Source of the DNA: a virus | DNA: 55,963 nucleotides | Strand: one strand, 5' to 3' | IMG/VR virus record: IMGVR_UViG_3300035698_020076 | Location: 1 to 55,963 of that record | Shown: piece by piece, positions 46,516-52,587 of the stretch | Position numbering within the stretch: position 1 is the stretch's first letter | Layout: each line of letters begins with the position of its first letter | Program-made: the position numbers and the translations under genes | The notes under the pieces: generated by a model | What the model was told of the DNA's origin: nothing | The model's input: the letters and a program-made list of their open reading frames with translations, nothing else | Database searches by the model: none

Positions 46516-46749
46516 ATGACAACATTTTATCAAGAAAAGGGCTGGTGGAAGTCCCGTACTGTATGGGTCGGTCTTATTGCTGCTCTTTATTCCGCGCTTC
46601 AGTTTGCTGGAATCTCGGCACCTTTCGGTATTGATGTAGCTACCGCAAATGAATTTGTAGTCGGAGTCGTTGGACTTCTTGCAATTTACTTTCGCGTAAA
46701 AGCAACTCAACCAATCAGTTCAGCGGTGGTTCCGACACCAACTGCTTAA
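46516..46749 (+). CDS. Small membrane protein, holin-like, 77 aa
   Basis: I chose ATG 46516 with AAAGGA at 46503-46508. KGWWKSRTVWVGLIAALYSA begins a first membrane segment and VVGVVGLLAIYF is a second; the tail is Pro/Thr-rich. The KxWWxSxTVW start is frequent in phage holin-like proteins. It is followed by a strong terminator. Confidence 0.65.
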   Translation: MTTFYQEKGWWKSRTVWVGLIAALYSALQFAGISAPFGIDVATANEFVVGVVGLLAIYFRVKATQPISSAVVPTPTA

Positions 46750-46770
46750 CAATATTTAAAGCCATATCAG

Positions 46771-46801
46771 GAGCCGCCTGAAATATGGCGGCTCTTTTTT
46801 T
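46771..46801 (+). terminator. Rho-independent terminator
   Basis: Perfect stem GAGCCGCC/GGCGGCTC with an eight-base loop and seven T. Confidence 0.92.
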
Positions 46802-46815
46802 GTAAGGAATTTATT

Positions 46816-47013
46816 ATGACTACTAAAGTAACTGTAGATGCGCACGCTGGCTGGGACGTAATTGTTCATACCCGTAACGGCGAAATTGATTCCCCTCCTG
46901 TTTTTAAAAGAGAGTTAGTTCCTGCATATAAAACTCGAGATTTCAATATTCATTCTGGAATGCAAATTATGAATATTGAAGAATCAGGTAATTGGCAAAA
47001 AAAGCCTGAATAA
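46816..47013 (+). CDS. Hypothetical protein, 65 aa
   Basis: GTAAGGAATTTATT precedes ATG 46816. Beta-rich: VTVDAHAGWDVIVHTRNGE, then KRELVPAYKTRDFNIH. No family is recognised. It ends eight bases before tRNA-Pro. Confidence 0.6.
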   Translation: MTTKVTVDAHAGWDVIVHTRNGEIDSPPVFKRELVPAYKTRDFNIHSGMQIMNIEESGNWQKKPE

Positions 47014-47020
47014 AAGTTAA

Positions 47021-47096
47021 CGGGGTGAGGGAAAATCGGTAATCCGCCTGCTTTGGGAGCAGGAGACAGTCAGTTCGATCCTGACCATCCTGACCA
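47021..47096 (+). tRNA. tRNA-Pro (anticodon TGG)
   Basis: Acceptor CGGGGTG/CATCCTG (with two G-T pairs), anticodon loop TTTGGGA, T-arm GTCAG-TTCGATC-CTGAC, CCA. The end is duplicated: TCCTGACCA is repeated at 47097-47105. Confidence 0.9.
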
Positions 47097-47111
47097 TCCT
47101 GACCAATTTAT

Positions 47112-47186
47112 ATGGGTGTAGCTCAGAGGCAGAGCGACGGTCTCCAAAACCGTAGGGCGAGATTTCGAAATTCTCCACCCATGCCA
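47112..47186 (+). tRNA. tRNA-Trp (anticodon CCA)
   Basis: Acceptor ATGGGTG/CACCCAT, anticodon loop CTCCAAA, T-loop TTCGAAA, discriminator G, encoded CCA. Confidence 0.93.
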
Positions 47187-47221
47187 GTTTATACAATGTA
47201 ATATAATGAAAGGATAGTATA

Positions 47222-47683
47222 ATGTATGAAGACGCAATTAAAGCAATCGTAGAATCAAGTCTCGAATCGTCTGTGTATATTGGTACAGATTCCATTCGTT
47301 ATAAGAAAAAAGGAAAGTGGTTCGCCAAATATTCGACTGTTGTAATCCTTCATAAGGATTCCAAGCACGGATGTACTTTATTCCATAATTCCGTTGATCT
47401 TCCTGATTATGGCAACATAAAGCAGCGTTTGATGGCTGAAGTAGGATATGCTCTTGAAGCAGCTACTGAGATCGTTGAAATCTTGAATGGGCGCCATATG
47501 GAACTTCATATCGACGTGAATCCTAACCCTATCCACAAATCAAACGTTGCTGTTAAGGAAGCGCTGGGATGGGTTAAAGGTACATTAGGAATTGAAGCCA
47601 AAATCAAACCTGAAGCATGGGCAGCTACACATGCTGCGGATCACGTAGTTCGTAAACCATCAGATTTCACTGTACTACATTAA
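47222..47683 (+). CDS. RNase H-like protein (YkuK/DUF458-like)
   Basis: 153 residues. YIGTDSIRYKKKG gives the first Asp of an RNase H fold, LHIDVNPNP the second, and KPEAWAATHAADH the C-terminal Asp-containing helix. The GTDS...HIDVNPN...KPxAWAA pattern matches YkuK (DUF458). A nuclease activity is possible but unproven for the family. AAAGGATAGTATA precedes the ATG. Confidence 0.8.
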   Translation: MYEDAIKAIVESSLESSVYIGTDSIRYKKKGKWFAKYSTVVILHKDSKHGCTLFHNSVDLPDYGNIKQRLMAEVGYALEAATEIVEILNGRHMELHIDVNPNPIHKSNVAVKEALGWVKGTLGIEAKIKPEAWAATHAADHVVRKPSDFTVLH

Positions 47684-47713
47684 AAAATTAATCTCCATTC
47701 TGCATACTTTCAG

Positions 47714-47742
47714 TTGCACTTATTGTGAGACCATACTATAAA
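47714..47742 (+). promoter_or_regulatory. Early-type promoter TTGCAC-N17-TATAAA
   Basis: -35 at 47714-47719, -10 at 47737-47742, with a second TATAAG. It drives 47785. Confidence 0.8.
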
Positions 47743-47784
47743 AAGGTATAAGGAATGGAGATTAACATGCAGAGGAAGTTTAAT

Positions 47785-48003
47785 ATGTATATTACAGAAG
47801 AAAAGCTCACGAATGCGTTTTCATTTCTTGATAATCTTCGTGAATCAGGTGTAACTAATATGTTCGGCTCTCCTGCTTATTTGCAGTCAGAACTGAATTA
47901 CGACCGCAATACAGCTTTCAAGATTGCAGGGGATTGGATGGAAACCTTTGATGGTCGCTCTACCCCCGCCGAGCGTGCCGTTATTGTATTAAATAAGGTA
48001 TAA
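47785..48003 (+). CDS. Hypothetical early protein, 72 aa
   Basis: I chose ATG 47785 with GAGGAAG at 47772-47778; an in-frame ATG at 47755 is less well placed. Helical with LQSELNYDRNTAFKIAGDWM, perhaps a helix-turn-helix-like core. The family is unknown. Confidence 0.6.
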   Translation: MYITEEKLTNAFSFLDNLRESGVTNMFGSPAYLQSELNYDRNTAFKIAGDWMETFDGRSTPAERAVIVLNKV

Positions 48004-48007
48004 GCAA

Positions 48008-48163
48008 ATGACAAAGTTTGTAGAAGTAAATATTGATGGTATTGTTTGGTTTTGCGTTAGCCATAATGAGCGTATTATGAAGCTATATCCTTCGTATGTA
48101 TCCGGTGATTGCAAGCGGAACGGGCAAAAGATGAGCCCCGCTCGTGTAGCACGTTTTTTGTAG
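48008..48163 (+). CDS. Hypothetical protein, 51 aa
   Basis: Starts four bases after the previous stop (MTKFVEVNIDGIVWFCVSHN) and ends ARVARFL. Small beta-rich protein; no family. It ends seven bases before tRNA-Val. Confidence 0.55.
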   Translation: MTKFVEVNIDGIVWFCVSHNERIMKLYPSYVSGDCKRNGQKMSPARVARFL

Positions 48164-48170
48164 TTTTTAA

Positions 48171-48245
48171 GCTCGATTAGCTCAGTGGTAGAGCGTTTCC
48201 TTTACACGGAAAGGGCCGGGGGTTCAAATCCCTCATCGAGTACCA
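48171..48245 (+). tRNA. tRNA-Val (anticodon TAC)
   Basis: Acceptor GCTCGAT/ATCGAGT, anticodon loop TTTACAC, T-arm GGGGG-TTCAAAT-CCCTC, encoded CCA. Confidence 0.95.
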
Positions 48246-48249
48246 GTTT

Positions 48250-48367
48250 TTGAATCTAAGTCCTGCCGCCGGTGCGCGTTCAGGATAAGTTTACGACCCC
48301 TGTAGTACCAGCTACGCGGCGAGACAAAGAGTAAGGGGCTGGTACCCCTGCCTGTGCTTAGATTCAA
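48250..48367 (+). ncRNA. Predicted 118-nt structured RNA
   Basis: Closed by the perfect 11-bp stem TTGAATCTAAG/CTTAGATTCAA. Inside, TCCTG/CAGGA, GTACCAGC/GCTGGTAC and GGGG/CCCC stems can form. No ORF. Confidence 0.5.
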
Positions 48368-48377
48368 GATTATTAAG

Positions 48378-48406
48378 TTGCCTTTAAAACAAAAGGACCT
48401 TATAAG
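48378..48406 (+). promoter_or_regulatory. Early-type promoter TTGCCT-N17-TATAAG, leaderless arrangement
   Basis: -35 at 48378-48383, -10 at 48401-48406. ATG 48415 lies eight bases later at the expected +1. Confidence 0.75.
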
Positions 48407-48414
48407 TAAGTATA

Positions 48415-48666
48415 ATGAATAATTTTTATGAAGAGTGTGCTAAAATTTTAGGTATTGAATACGAATGTGAACCATTTCCATGGACTCATTCGCGACGTAG
48501 TAGGTGGAATAATAGAGCACCTGGAAGCGGCCGATATCCTGGATTTGGTACGATTCGAAAGTTTGGAAATGAGATACATGTTTGCTTAAGACATCCAATA
48601 TCTCATAATAAAGTTTATAAATCTGAGCAGGAAGTATTTGATTTTCTGCGAAAGATTATTGCCTAG
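48415..48666 (+). CDS. Hypothetical protein, 83 aa, stop inside tRNA-Asn
   Basis: MNNFYEECAKILGIEYECEP, then RRSRWNNRAPGSGRYPGFG; a small basic protein. No Shine-Dalgarno and +1 at the ATG. Its last codon and TAG stop (GCC TAG) are bases 2-7 of the tRNA-Asn acceptor stem. Confidence 0.6.
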   Translation: MNNFYEECAKILGIEYECEPFPWTHSRRSRWNNRAPGSGRYPGFGTIRKFGNEIHVCLRHPISHNKVYKSEQEVFDFLRKIIA

Positions 48667-48731
48667 TAGCTCAGAGGTAGAGCAGCGAGCTGTTAACTCG
48701 CTTGTCGTAGGTTCGATCCCTACCTAGGCAG
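48660..48731 (+). tRNA. tRNA-Asn (anticodon GTT), CCA missing
   Basis: Acceptor TGCCTAG/CTAGGCA, anticodon loop CTGTTAA, T-arm GTAGG-TTCGATC-CCTAC, discriminator G. CATAGAGTCC follows directly, the start of the third element copy. Confidence 0.93.
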
Positions 48732-48736
48732 CATAG

Positions 48737-48792
48737 AGTCCTAGAAAGTTATAAAAAGGCAATAATAAGACCGATTATAACTTTCTAGGACT
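48737..48792 (+). promoter_or_regulatory. RBS-sequestering hairpin, second copy with compensatory changes
   Basis: Perfect 18-bp arms 48737-48754 and 48775-48792. Compared with 41979-42034, two base pairs differ and both partners changed together. The embedded late box is TATAAAAA (48750-48757). Confidence 0.8.
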
Positions 48793-48799
48793 ATAAACA

Positions 48800-49080
48800 T
48801 TGAAGTATACGATTTATAAAATTACAAATATTGTAAACGGAAAAATATATATTGGAAAACATCAAACTAAAGACTTAAATGATGTATATATGGGATCCGG
48901 GCTATATTTAAAAAGCGCAAAGCAAAAATAAAAATTGGACTTGCTAGCTCTAAATCACAAGCCGGTAATAGAAATTCTCAACACGGTACAATATGGATTA
49001 CAAATGGTAAAGAAAATAAAAAAATAAAAGCAGTTGATATTATACCAGAAACATGGTATAAAGGTAGAGTACTTAAATAA
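48800..49080 (+). pseudogene. Truncated GIY-YIG endonuclease
   Basis: TTG 48800 opens the same MKYTIYKITNIVNGKIYIGK core as the intact gene and stops at 48931. The conserved tail (GTIWITNGKENKKI, IPETWYKGRVLK) continues in another frame to 49080. About 130 codons of the middle are missing. Confidence 0.85.
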
Positions 49081-49087
49081 AGTTTAT

Positions 49088-49163
49088 GGCGGCCAAAGTG
49101 TTGATGGATACATACCGGTCTGTGAAACCGGAGTAACGGGATCATTACCCGTTGGCCGCCCCA
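49088..49163 (+). tRNA. tRNA-His (anticodon GTG)
   Basis: Acceptor GGCGGCC/GGCCGCC, anticodon loop CTGTGAA. The 3' end reads CCA or C+CA depending on the discriminator. The 132 bases after it hold no gene; a TCGAAG/CTTCGA hairpin is visible. Confidence 0.92.
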
Positions 49164-49295
49164 GAATAGGTCGAAGATAATATGGCTTCGATAACGAGTT
49201 AGACGGTTTGAGTGTGGCCAAGGCTAGGAACATATACTTAGTTAGTTGGGCGCTTGAGGGGGACGGTCTCTAAAAACGCGGAACCCAGTTATTAC

Positions 49296-49370
49296 GCGCT
49301 GGTAGCTCAGTGGTAGAGCAAACGGCTGATAACCGTCAGGTCGGAAGTTCAATTCTTCCTCGGCGCACCA
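49296..49370 (+). tRNA. tRNA-Ile (anticodon GAT)
   Basis: Acceptor GCGCTGG/TCGGCGC, anticodon loop CTGATAA, T-arm GGAAG-TTCAATT-CTTCC, encoded CCA. Confidence 0.93.
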
Positions 49371-49385
49371 ATTTTAGGATGTATT

Positions 49386-49601
49386 ATGATTGAAGAGCAG
49401 TTTTACGTAACCGTCGATATCCCTAAGCGGGTTGATATGAAGTCACGTAAATTTGAACATGCCTTTATTGATGCAGTCTGCAGCAGCTCCGAGTCAGGTA
49501 CTCAAAATCATGATTGGAGATTTGCTTACGCAAGATACTCTTCATATCATGAAGCGGCAGAATGTGAAGCCCGTCTGAAAGAAATGATTAAGCTTCTCTA
49601 G
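49386..49601 (+). CDS. Hypothetical protein, 71 aa, stop inside tRNA-Arg
   Basis: AGGATGTATT precedes ATG 49386. Alpha/beta protein (QFYVTVDIPKRVDMKSRKFE). Its last codons AAG CTT CTC TAG overlap the first ten bases of tRNA-Arg. No family. Confidence 0.6.
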   Translation: MIEEQFYVTVDIPKRVDMKSRKFEHAFIDAVCSSSESGTQNHDWRFAYARYSSYHEAAECEARLKEMIKLL

Positions 49602-49668
49602 CTCAACTGGATAGAGTACTCGCCTTCGAAGCGATCGGTTGAAGGTTCGAATCCTTCGAGGAGCACCA
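49592..49668 (+). tRNA. tRNA-Arg (anticodon TCG)
   Basis: Acceptor GCTTCTC/GAGGAGC, anticodon loop CTTCGAA, T-arm GAAGG-TTCGAAT-CCTTC, encoded CCA. Confidence 0.95.
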
Positions 49669-49675
49669 AATTAAT

Positions 49676-49750
49676 GGGTCAGTGGCGGAAAGGCTACGCA
49701 GCGGATTGCAAATCCGTACCATGCAGGTTCGAGTCCTGTCTGGCCCTCCA
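49676..49750 (+). tRNA. tRNA-Cys (anticodon GCA)
   Basis: Acceptor GGGTCAG/CTGGCCC, anticodon loop TTGCAAA, T-arm GCAGG-TTCGAGT-CCTGT, encoded CCA. Confidence 0.94.
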
Positions 49751-49758
49751 GTATTAAG

Positions 49759-49787
49759 TTGCCATTAACTTCGATTCATACTATAAG
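49759..49787 (+). promoter_or_regulatory. Early-type promoter TTGCCA-N17-TATAAG
   Basis: -35 at 49759-49764, -10 at 49782-49787, with a second TATAAG. It drives the first MORN-like gene. Confidence 0.82.
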
Positions 49788-49813
49788 AAGGTATAAGATA
49801 AAAAGGATATATT

Positions 49814-50179
49814 ATGATAGAATATACAGTTAGAGTTCATCCTAATGGTGATAAGTCTTGGTTCCTTAATGGAAAGCTTCATCGTGAAGATGGACCAGCA
49901 GCCGAATATGCTAATGGCGATAAGTCCTGGTGGATTGATGGTAAGCGCCATCGTGAAGATGGACCAGCAGTCGAATGGGCTGCTGGTAGCAAGTTTTGGT
50001 ACCTTAATGGTGAACTTCATCGTGAAGATGGTCCAGCAGTTGAACATACTGATGGTCGCAAGGATTGGTACCTTAATGGTGCAAGAGTTACCGAAGATGC
50101 TGTCATGAATCCCGTCAAGGAACTCACTGTTTCTGAAGTATCAAAGCTTCTAGGATATGATGTAAAGATCGTTAAGTAA
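49814..50179 (+). CDS. MORN-like repeat protein A (three repeats)
   Basis: 121 residues. Three 23-residue units of the type WYLNGELHREDGPAVEHTDG follow a short N-terminal strand. A partial unit ends VTEDAVMN, and a conserved tail has LTVSEVSKLLGYDVKIVK. The unit resembles MORN_2 repeats seen in YwqK-type and phage proteins. Binding partners are unknown. AAAGGATATATT precedes it, and the early promoter is directly upstream. First of five paralogues. Confidence 0.8.
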   Translation: MIEYTVRVHPNGDKSWFLNGKLHREDGPAAEYANGDKSWWIDGKRHREDGPAVEWAAGSKFWYLNGELHREDGPAVEHTDGRKDWYLNGARVTEDAVMNPVKELTVSEVSKLLGYDVKIVK

Positions 50180-50188
50180 GGATTTATC

Positions 50189-50368
50189 ATGTCAGCGCAA
50201 ATGGGTTATTGGATAGTTCCAGATCTTAAAGATGCGATTTGGTATATCGATGTTATAAACAAACAAAGTCTCTTTCAGTTTAAGTCTGTTGAGAGTCTTA
50301 GGTTAGTTTTTCCTGAAGCTCAGGAATACAAGGCCAATCTAAATACACTTGAATTTGAAAAGGTTTAA
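50189..50368 (+). CDS. Hypothetical protein, 59 aa
   Basis: TAAGGATTTATC precedes ATG 50189. MSAQMGYWIVPDLKDAIWYI suggests a small beta-rich domain. The family is unknown; co-transcribed with MORN A. Confidence 0.6.
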   Translation: MSAQMGYWIVPDLKDAIWYIDVINKQSLFQFKSVESLRLVFPEAQEYKANLNTLEFEKV

Positions 50369-50370
50369 TT

Positions 50371-50562
50371 ATGAAAAAAACAAAAAAAGCTGATCGCCCT
50401 ACTGACGTATACGTCGAACATACAGTAGAGGAACTAAAACGATTAAAGTATTGGTTCGAAGGATTTAAAGCTGCTGGTGGTGAACTTCCACCATGTATGG
50501 GAGTGTTTGACCCATTGCATAAATCAATTCGACTTATGCAAGATTATATAGAAACGACGTAA
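50371..50562 (+). CDS. Hypothetical protein, 63 aa
   Basis: Starts two bases after the previous stop with AAAAGG upstream. Basic N-terminus (MKKTKKADRPTD), then an amphipathic helix (TVEELKRLKYWFEGFKAA). No family. Confidence 0.6.
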   Translation: MKKTKKADRPTDVYVEHTVEELKRLKYWFEGFKAAGGELPPCMGVFDPLHKSIRLMQDYIETT

Positions 50563-50569
50563 CTAATAT

Positions 50570-50603
50570 AGGTTCTACAGGGACAACATTGGCTGTAGAA
50601 GGA
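50570..50603 (+). ncRNA. Hairpin between genes and tRNA-Gln
   Basis: TTCTACAG/CTGTAGAA eight-pair stem. The 96 bases from 50563 to 50658 otherwise hold no gene. Confidence 0.35.
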
Positions 50604-50658
50604 AACCGAGAGATAACCTTGAGCGCGTAAGCGTAACCTCTTGACCTGACCATATTGC

Positions 50659-50732
50659 TGCCTCTTCGTCTAATGGTAGGACAACGGATTTTGAATCCGC
50701 GAATCGAGGTTCGAGTCCTCGGGAGGCATCCA
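50659..50732 (+). tRNA. tRNA-Gln (anticodon TTG)
   Basis: Acceptor TGCCTCT/GGAGGCA, anticodon loop TTTTGAA, T-arm CGAGG-TTCGAGT-CCTCG, encoded CCA. Confidence 0.95.
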
Positions 50733-50749
50733 TTATTAAGGAATATATT

Positions 50750-50938
50750 ATGAGTGACGCACCTACAGATCCCTTAGATATCGCAGTAGAAAATGCATAT
50801 GCTGCTCTGGCTGTAAGTTTTTATAAACTAAGAGAAGCCGGGCGGTATCAAGATGAATACGACGCTATGGGTGATATTATTACGATGCTGTCAAAAGATC
50901 GACAGCATATCCGCCGAAAATATAATGTTAAATTTTGA
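50750..50938 (+). CDS. Hypothetical protein, 62 aa
   Basis: AAGGAATATATT precedes ATG 50750. Helical, with AVENAYAALAVSFYKLREAG. Same ribosome binding region as the GapR-like gene downstream. No family. Confidence 0.6.
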   Translation: MSDAPTDPLDIAVENAYAALAVSFYKLREAGRYQDEYDAMGDIITMLSKDRQHIRRKYNVKF

Positions 50939-50950
50939 AAGGAATATATT

Positions 50951-51187
50951 ATGAGTGATATTGTACAAGCAGACCGCCTACGTCTTTTGATCGAACGAAT
51001 TGAAAATCTGGAAGAAGAGAAGAAAGGTTTCTCTGAAGACATTAAGGATGTATATTCTGAAGCTAAGGCTGTTGGCTATGACACTAAGGTTATGCGTCAA
51101 GTAGTTCGTCTTCGTCGTATCGAAAAGGATGCACGTGATGAAATGGATGCCATCCTGGAAACATATCGCGACGCGTTGGGCGTTTAA
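50951..51187 (+). CDS. gapR: GapR-like nucleoid-associated protein (DUF2312)
   Basis: 78 residues. RLRLLIERIENLEEEKKGFS followed by DIKDVYSEAKAVGYDTKVMR and QVVRLRRIEKD matches the GapR/DUF2312 pattern, including the basic RLRR segment that contacts DNA. GapR of Alphaproteobacteria binds overtwisted AT-rich DNA ahead of replication and transcription. A phage copy could bind phage DNA or displace the host protein. AAAGGAATATATT precedes it. It is the main hint to the host class. Confidence 0.88.
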   Translation: MSDIVQADRLRLLIERIENLEEEKKGFSEDIKDVYSEAKAVGYDTKVMRQVVRLRRIEKDARDEMDAILETYRDALGV

Positions 51188-51190
51188 CAG

Positions 51191-51219
51191 TTGCCTTTAT
51201 TCTCATAATAGCCTATAAG
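51191..51219 (+). promoter_or_regulatory. Early-type promoter TTGCCT-N17-TATAAG
   Basis: -35 at 51191-51196, -10 at 51214-51219, with a second TATAAG. It drives 51250 and the MORN cluster. Confidence 0.87.
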
Positions 51220-51249
51220 AAGGTATAAGATGAGAAAAAGGAAAAGGTT

Positions 51250-51450
51250 ATGACTTTGTTTCACGCTGTAATGATCGACGAAACCGGCTGCGAATTTGGA
51301 GCCGAGGTTGAAGCTAAGACTCGTGGCGAAGCTTATGATATCCTTGAAGAGGATTATCCAGAAAGCCGCGTGGACTGCTTAGAAGCACCTGACAATCGTA
51401 GATCTCGCGTCCTGACGTATCAGGATTATGATTATGATTATGATTTTTAG
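51250..51450 (+). CDS. Hypothetical acidic early protein, 66 aa
   Basis: AAAAGGTT precedes ATG 51250. FHAVMIDETGCEFGAEVEAK then KTRGEAYDILEEDYPESRV suggests a small alpha/beta domain; the tail is DYDYDYDF. No family. First gene before the MORN cluster. Confidence 0.65.
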   Translation: MTLFHAVMIDETGCEFGAEVEAKTRGEAYDILEEDYPESRVDCLEAPDNRRSRVLTYQDYDYDYDF

Positions 51451-51462
51451 AAGGAATTAATT

Positions 51463-51693
51463 ATGATTAAATATAAAGTTGAAGTCCATGCTAATGGTGA
51501 TAGGTATTGGTTCATTAATGGTAAGCGCCATCGTGAAGATGGTCCCGCATCCGAATATGCTAGTGGCGGTAAGTTTTGGTACCTTAATGACGTAGAAGTT
51601 ACTGAAGAAGAAGTAATGAATCCTGGCAAAGAACTTACGGTCGCAGAAATTAGCAAGCTTCTTGGTTATGATGCGAAGATTGTTAAGGATTGA
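51463..51693 (+). CDS. MORN-like repeat protein B (one repeat)
   Basis: 76 residues; AGAAGGAATTAATT precedes ATG 51463. One full unit (WFINGKRHREDGPASEYA), the partial unit and the conserved tail LTVAEISKLLGYDAKIVKD. Shortest paralogue. Confidence 0.78.
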   Translation: MIKYKVEVHANGDRYWFINGKRHREDGPASEYASGGKFWYLNDVEVTEEEVMNPGKELTVAEISKLLGYDAKIVKD

Positions 51694-51747
51694 CATTTCC
51701 ATAGTTTTAAAATATATAACTGTTATATAGAAAAGAGGGAATTTGAT
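51694..51747 (+). repeat. Duplicated intergenic spacer 1
   Basis: CATTTCCATAGTTTTAAAAT, then ATATAACTGTTATATAG, ending in the ribosome binding region GAGGGAATTTGAT. Near copies lie at 52186-52238 and 52536-52587. Confidence 0.8.
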
Positions 51748-52185
51748 ATGATAGAATATAAAGTTAAAGTCCATGAGAATGGTGATAAGAAATGGTTCCT
51801 TGATGGTAAGCGTCATCGTGAGGATGGTCCCGCTATGGAATATGCTAATGGTGCTAAGTTTTGGTACCTTGATGGTAAGAGACATCGTGAAGATGGTCCA
51901 GCTATCGAATATGCTAATGGCGATAAGTCTTGGTACCTTGATGGTAAGAGACATCGTGAAGATGGTCCCGCTATCGAATATGCTAATGGTGATAAGAAAT
52001 GGTTCCTTGATGGTAAGCGTCATCGTGAGGATGGTCCCGCTATGGAATATGCTAATGGTAACAAGTCTTGGTATCTTAATGGCGTAGAAGTTACAGAAGC
52101 CGAAGTCATGAATCGTAGCAAGGAACTCACTGTTTCCGAAATTAGTAAGCTTCTTGGATACGATGTGAAGATTGTTAAGGATTGA
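51748..52185 (+). CDS. MORN-like repeat protein C (four repeats)
   Basis: 145 residues with four consecutive 23-residue units, almost identical at the DNA level, then the partial unit and tail LTVSEISKLLGYDVKIVKD. GAGGGAATTTGAT precedes ATG 51748. The high DNA identity of the units implies recent expansion. Confidence 0.82.
   Translation: MIEYKVKVHENGDKKWFLDGKRHREDGPAMEYANGAKFWYLDGKRHREDGPAIEYANGDKSWYLDGKRHREDGPAIEYANGDKKWFLDGKRHREDGPAMEYANGNKSWYLNGVEVTEAEVMNRSKELTVSEISKLLGYDVKIVKD
51793..52068 (+). repeat. Four tandem 69-bp units
   Basis: Units start at 51793, 51862, 51931 and 52000, each encoding 23 residues beginning at Trp. They keep the reading frame, so unit gain or loss changes only protein length. 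Confidence 0.92.
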
Positions 52186-52238
52186 CATTTCCATAGTTTT
52201 AATATATAACAGTGGCATAGCAACAAATGGAATTAGAT
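52186..52238 (+). repeat. Duplicated intergenic spacer 2
   Basis: Same CATTTCCATAGTTTTAATAT start as spacer 1, diverged at the end (AACAAATGGAATTAGAT). Confidence 0.78.
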
Positions 52239-52535
52239 ATGATAGAATATAAAGTTGAAGTTTATACTAATGGTGAGGAATGGTTCCTTAATGGAAAGAG
52301 GCATCGCGAAGATGGACCCGCTATCGAATGTGCTAATGGTAGCAAGTTTTGGTACCTTAATGGTAAGCGCCATCGTGAAGATGGTCCCGCTATGGAATGG
52401 GCTCATGGTAACAAGTCTTGGTTCCTTAATGGCGAAAGAGTTACCGAAGACGAAGTAATGAATCCTGGCAAGGAACTTACTGTTTCCGAAGTATCAAAGC
52501 TTCTAGGTTATGATGTGAAGATCGTTAAAGGTTGA
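52239..52535 (+). CDS. MORN-like repeat protein D (two repeats)
   Basis: 98 residues from ATG 52239, which aligns with the starts of the paralogues; ATG 52227 is an upstream alternative. Two units, partial unit, and tail LTVSEVSKLLGYDVKIVKG. Confidence 0.78.
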   Translation: MIEYKVEVYTNGEEWFLNGKRHREDGPAIECANGSKFWYLNGKRHREDGPAMEWAHGNKSWFLNGERVTEDEVMNPGKELTVSEVSKLLGYDVKIVKG

Positions 52536-52587
52536 CATTTCCATAGTTTTAATATATAACTGTTATATAGAAAAGAGGGAATTTGAT
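52536..52587 (+). repeat. Duplicated intergenic spacer 3
   Basis: Matches spacer 1 almost completely, including GAAAAGAGGGAATTTGAT. Confidence 0.82.

Larger units (their letters stand above)
48732..49080 (+). mobile_element. Hairpin plus GIY-YIG element, internally deleted copy
   Basis: Leader nearly identical to the intact element at 41974, followed by a shortened, frameshifted endonuclease gene. Inserted after the tRNA-Asn discriminator base. Confidence 0.82.

Noticed and set aside
51793-52068. Regular 69-bp repeats that could suggest a CRISPR array
   Set aside because: The units are contiguous, have no unique spacers, keep one reading frame and encode a MORN-like repeat.
51457-52218. Long open frame on the minus strand over the MORN genes
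   Set aside because: It has no promoter or ribosome binding site and exists because the coding repeats lack stops on the opposite strand.
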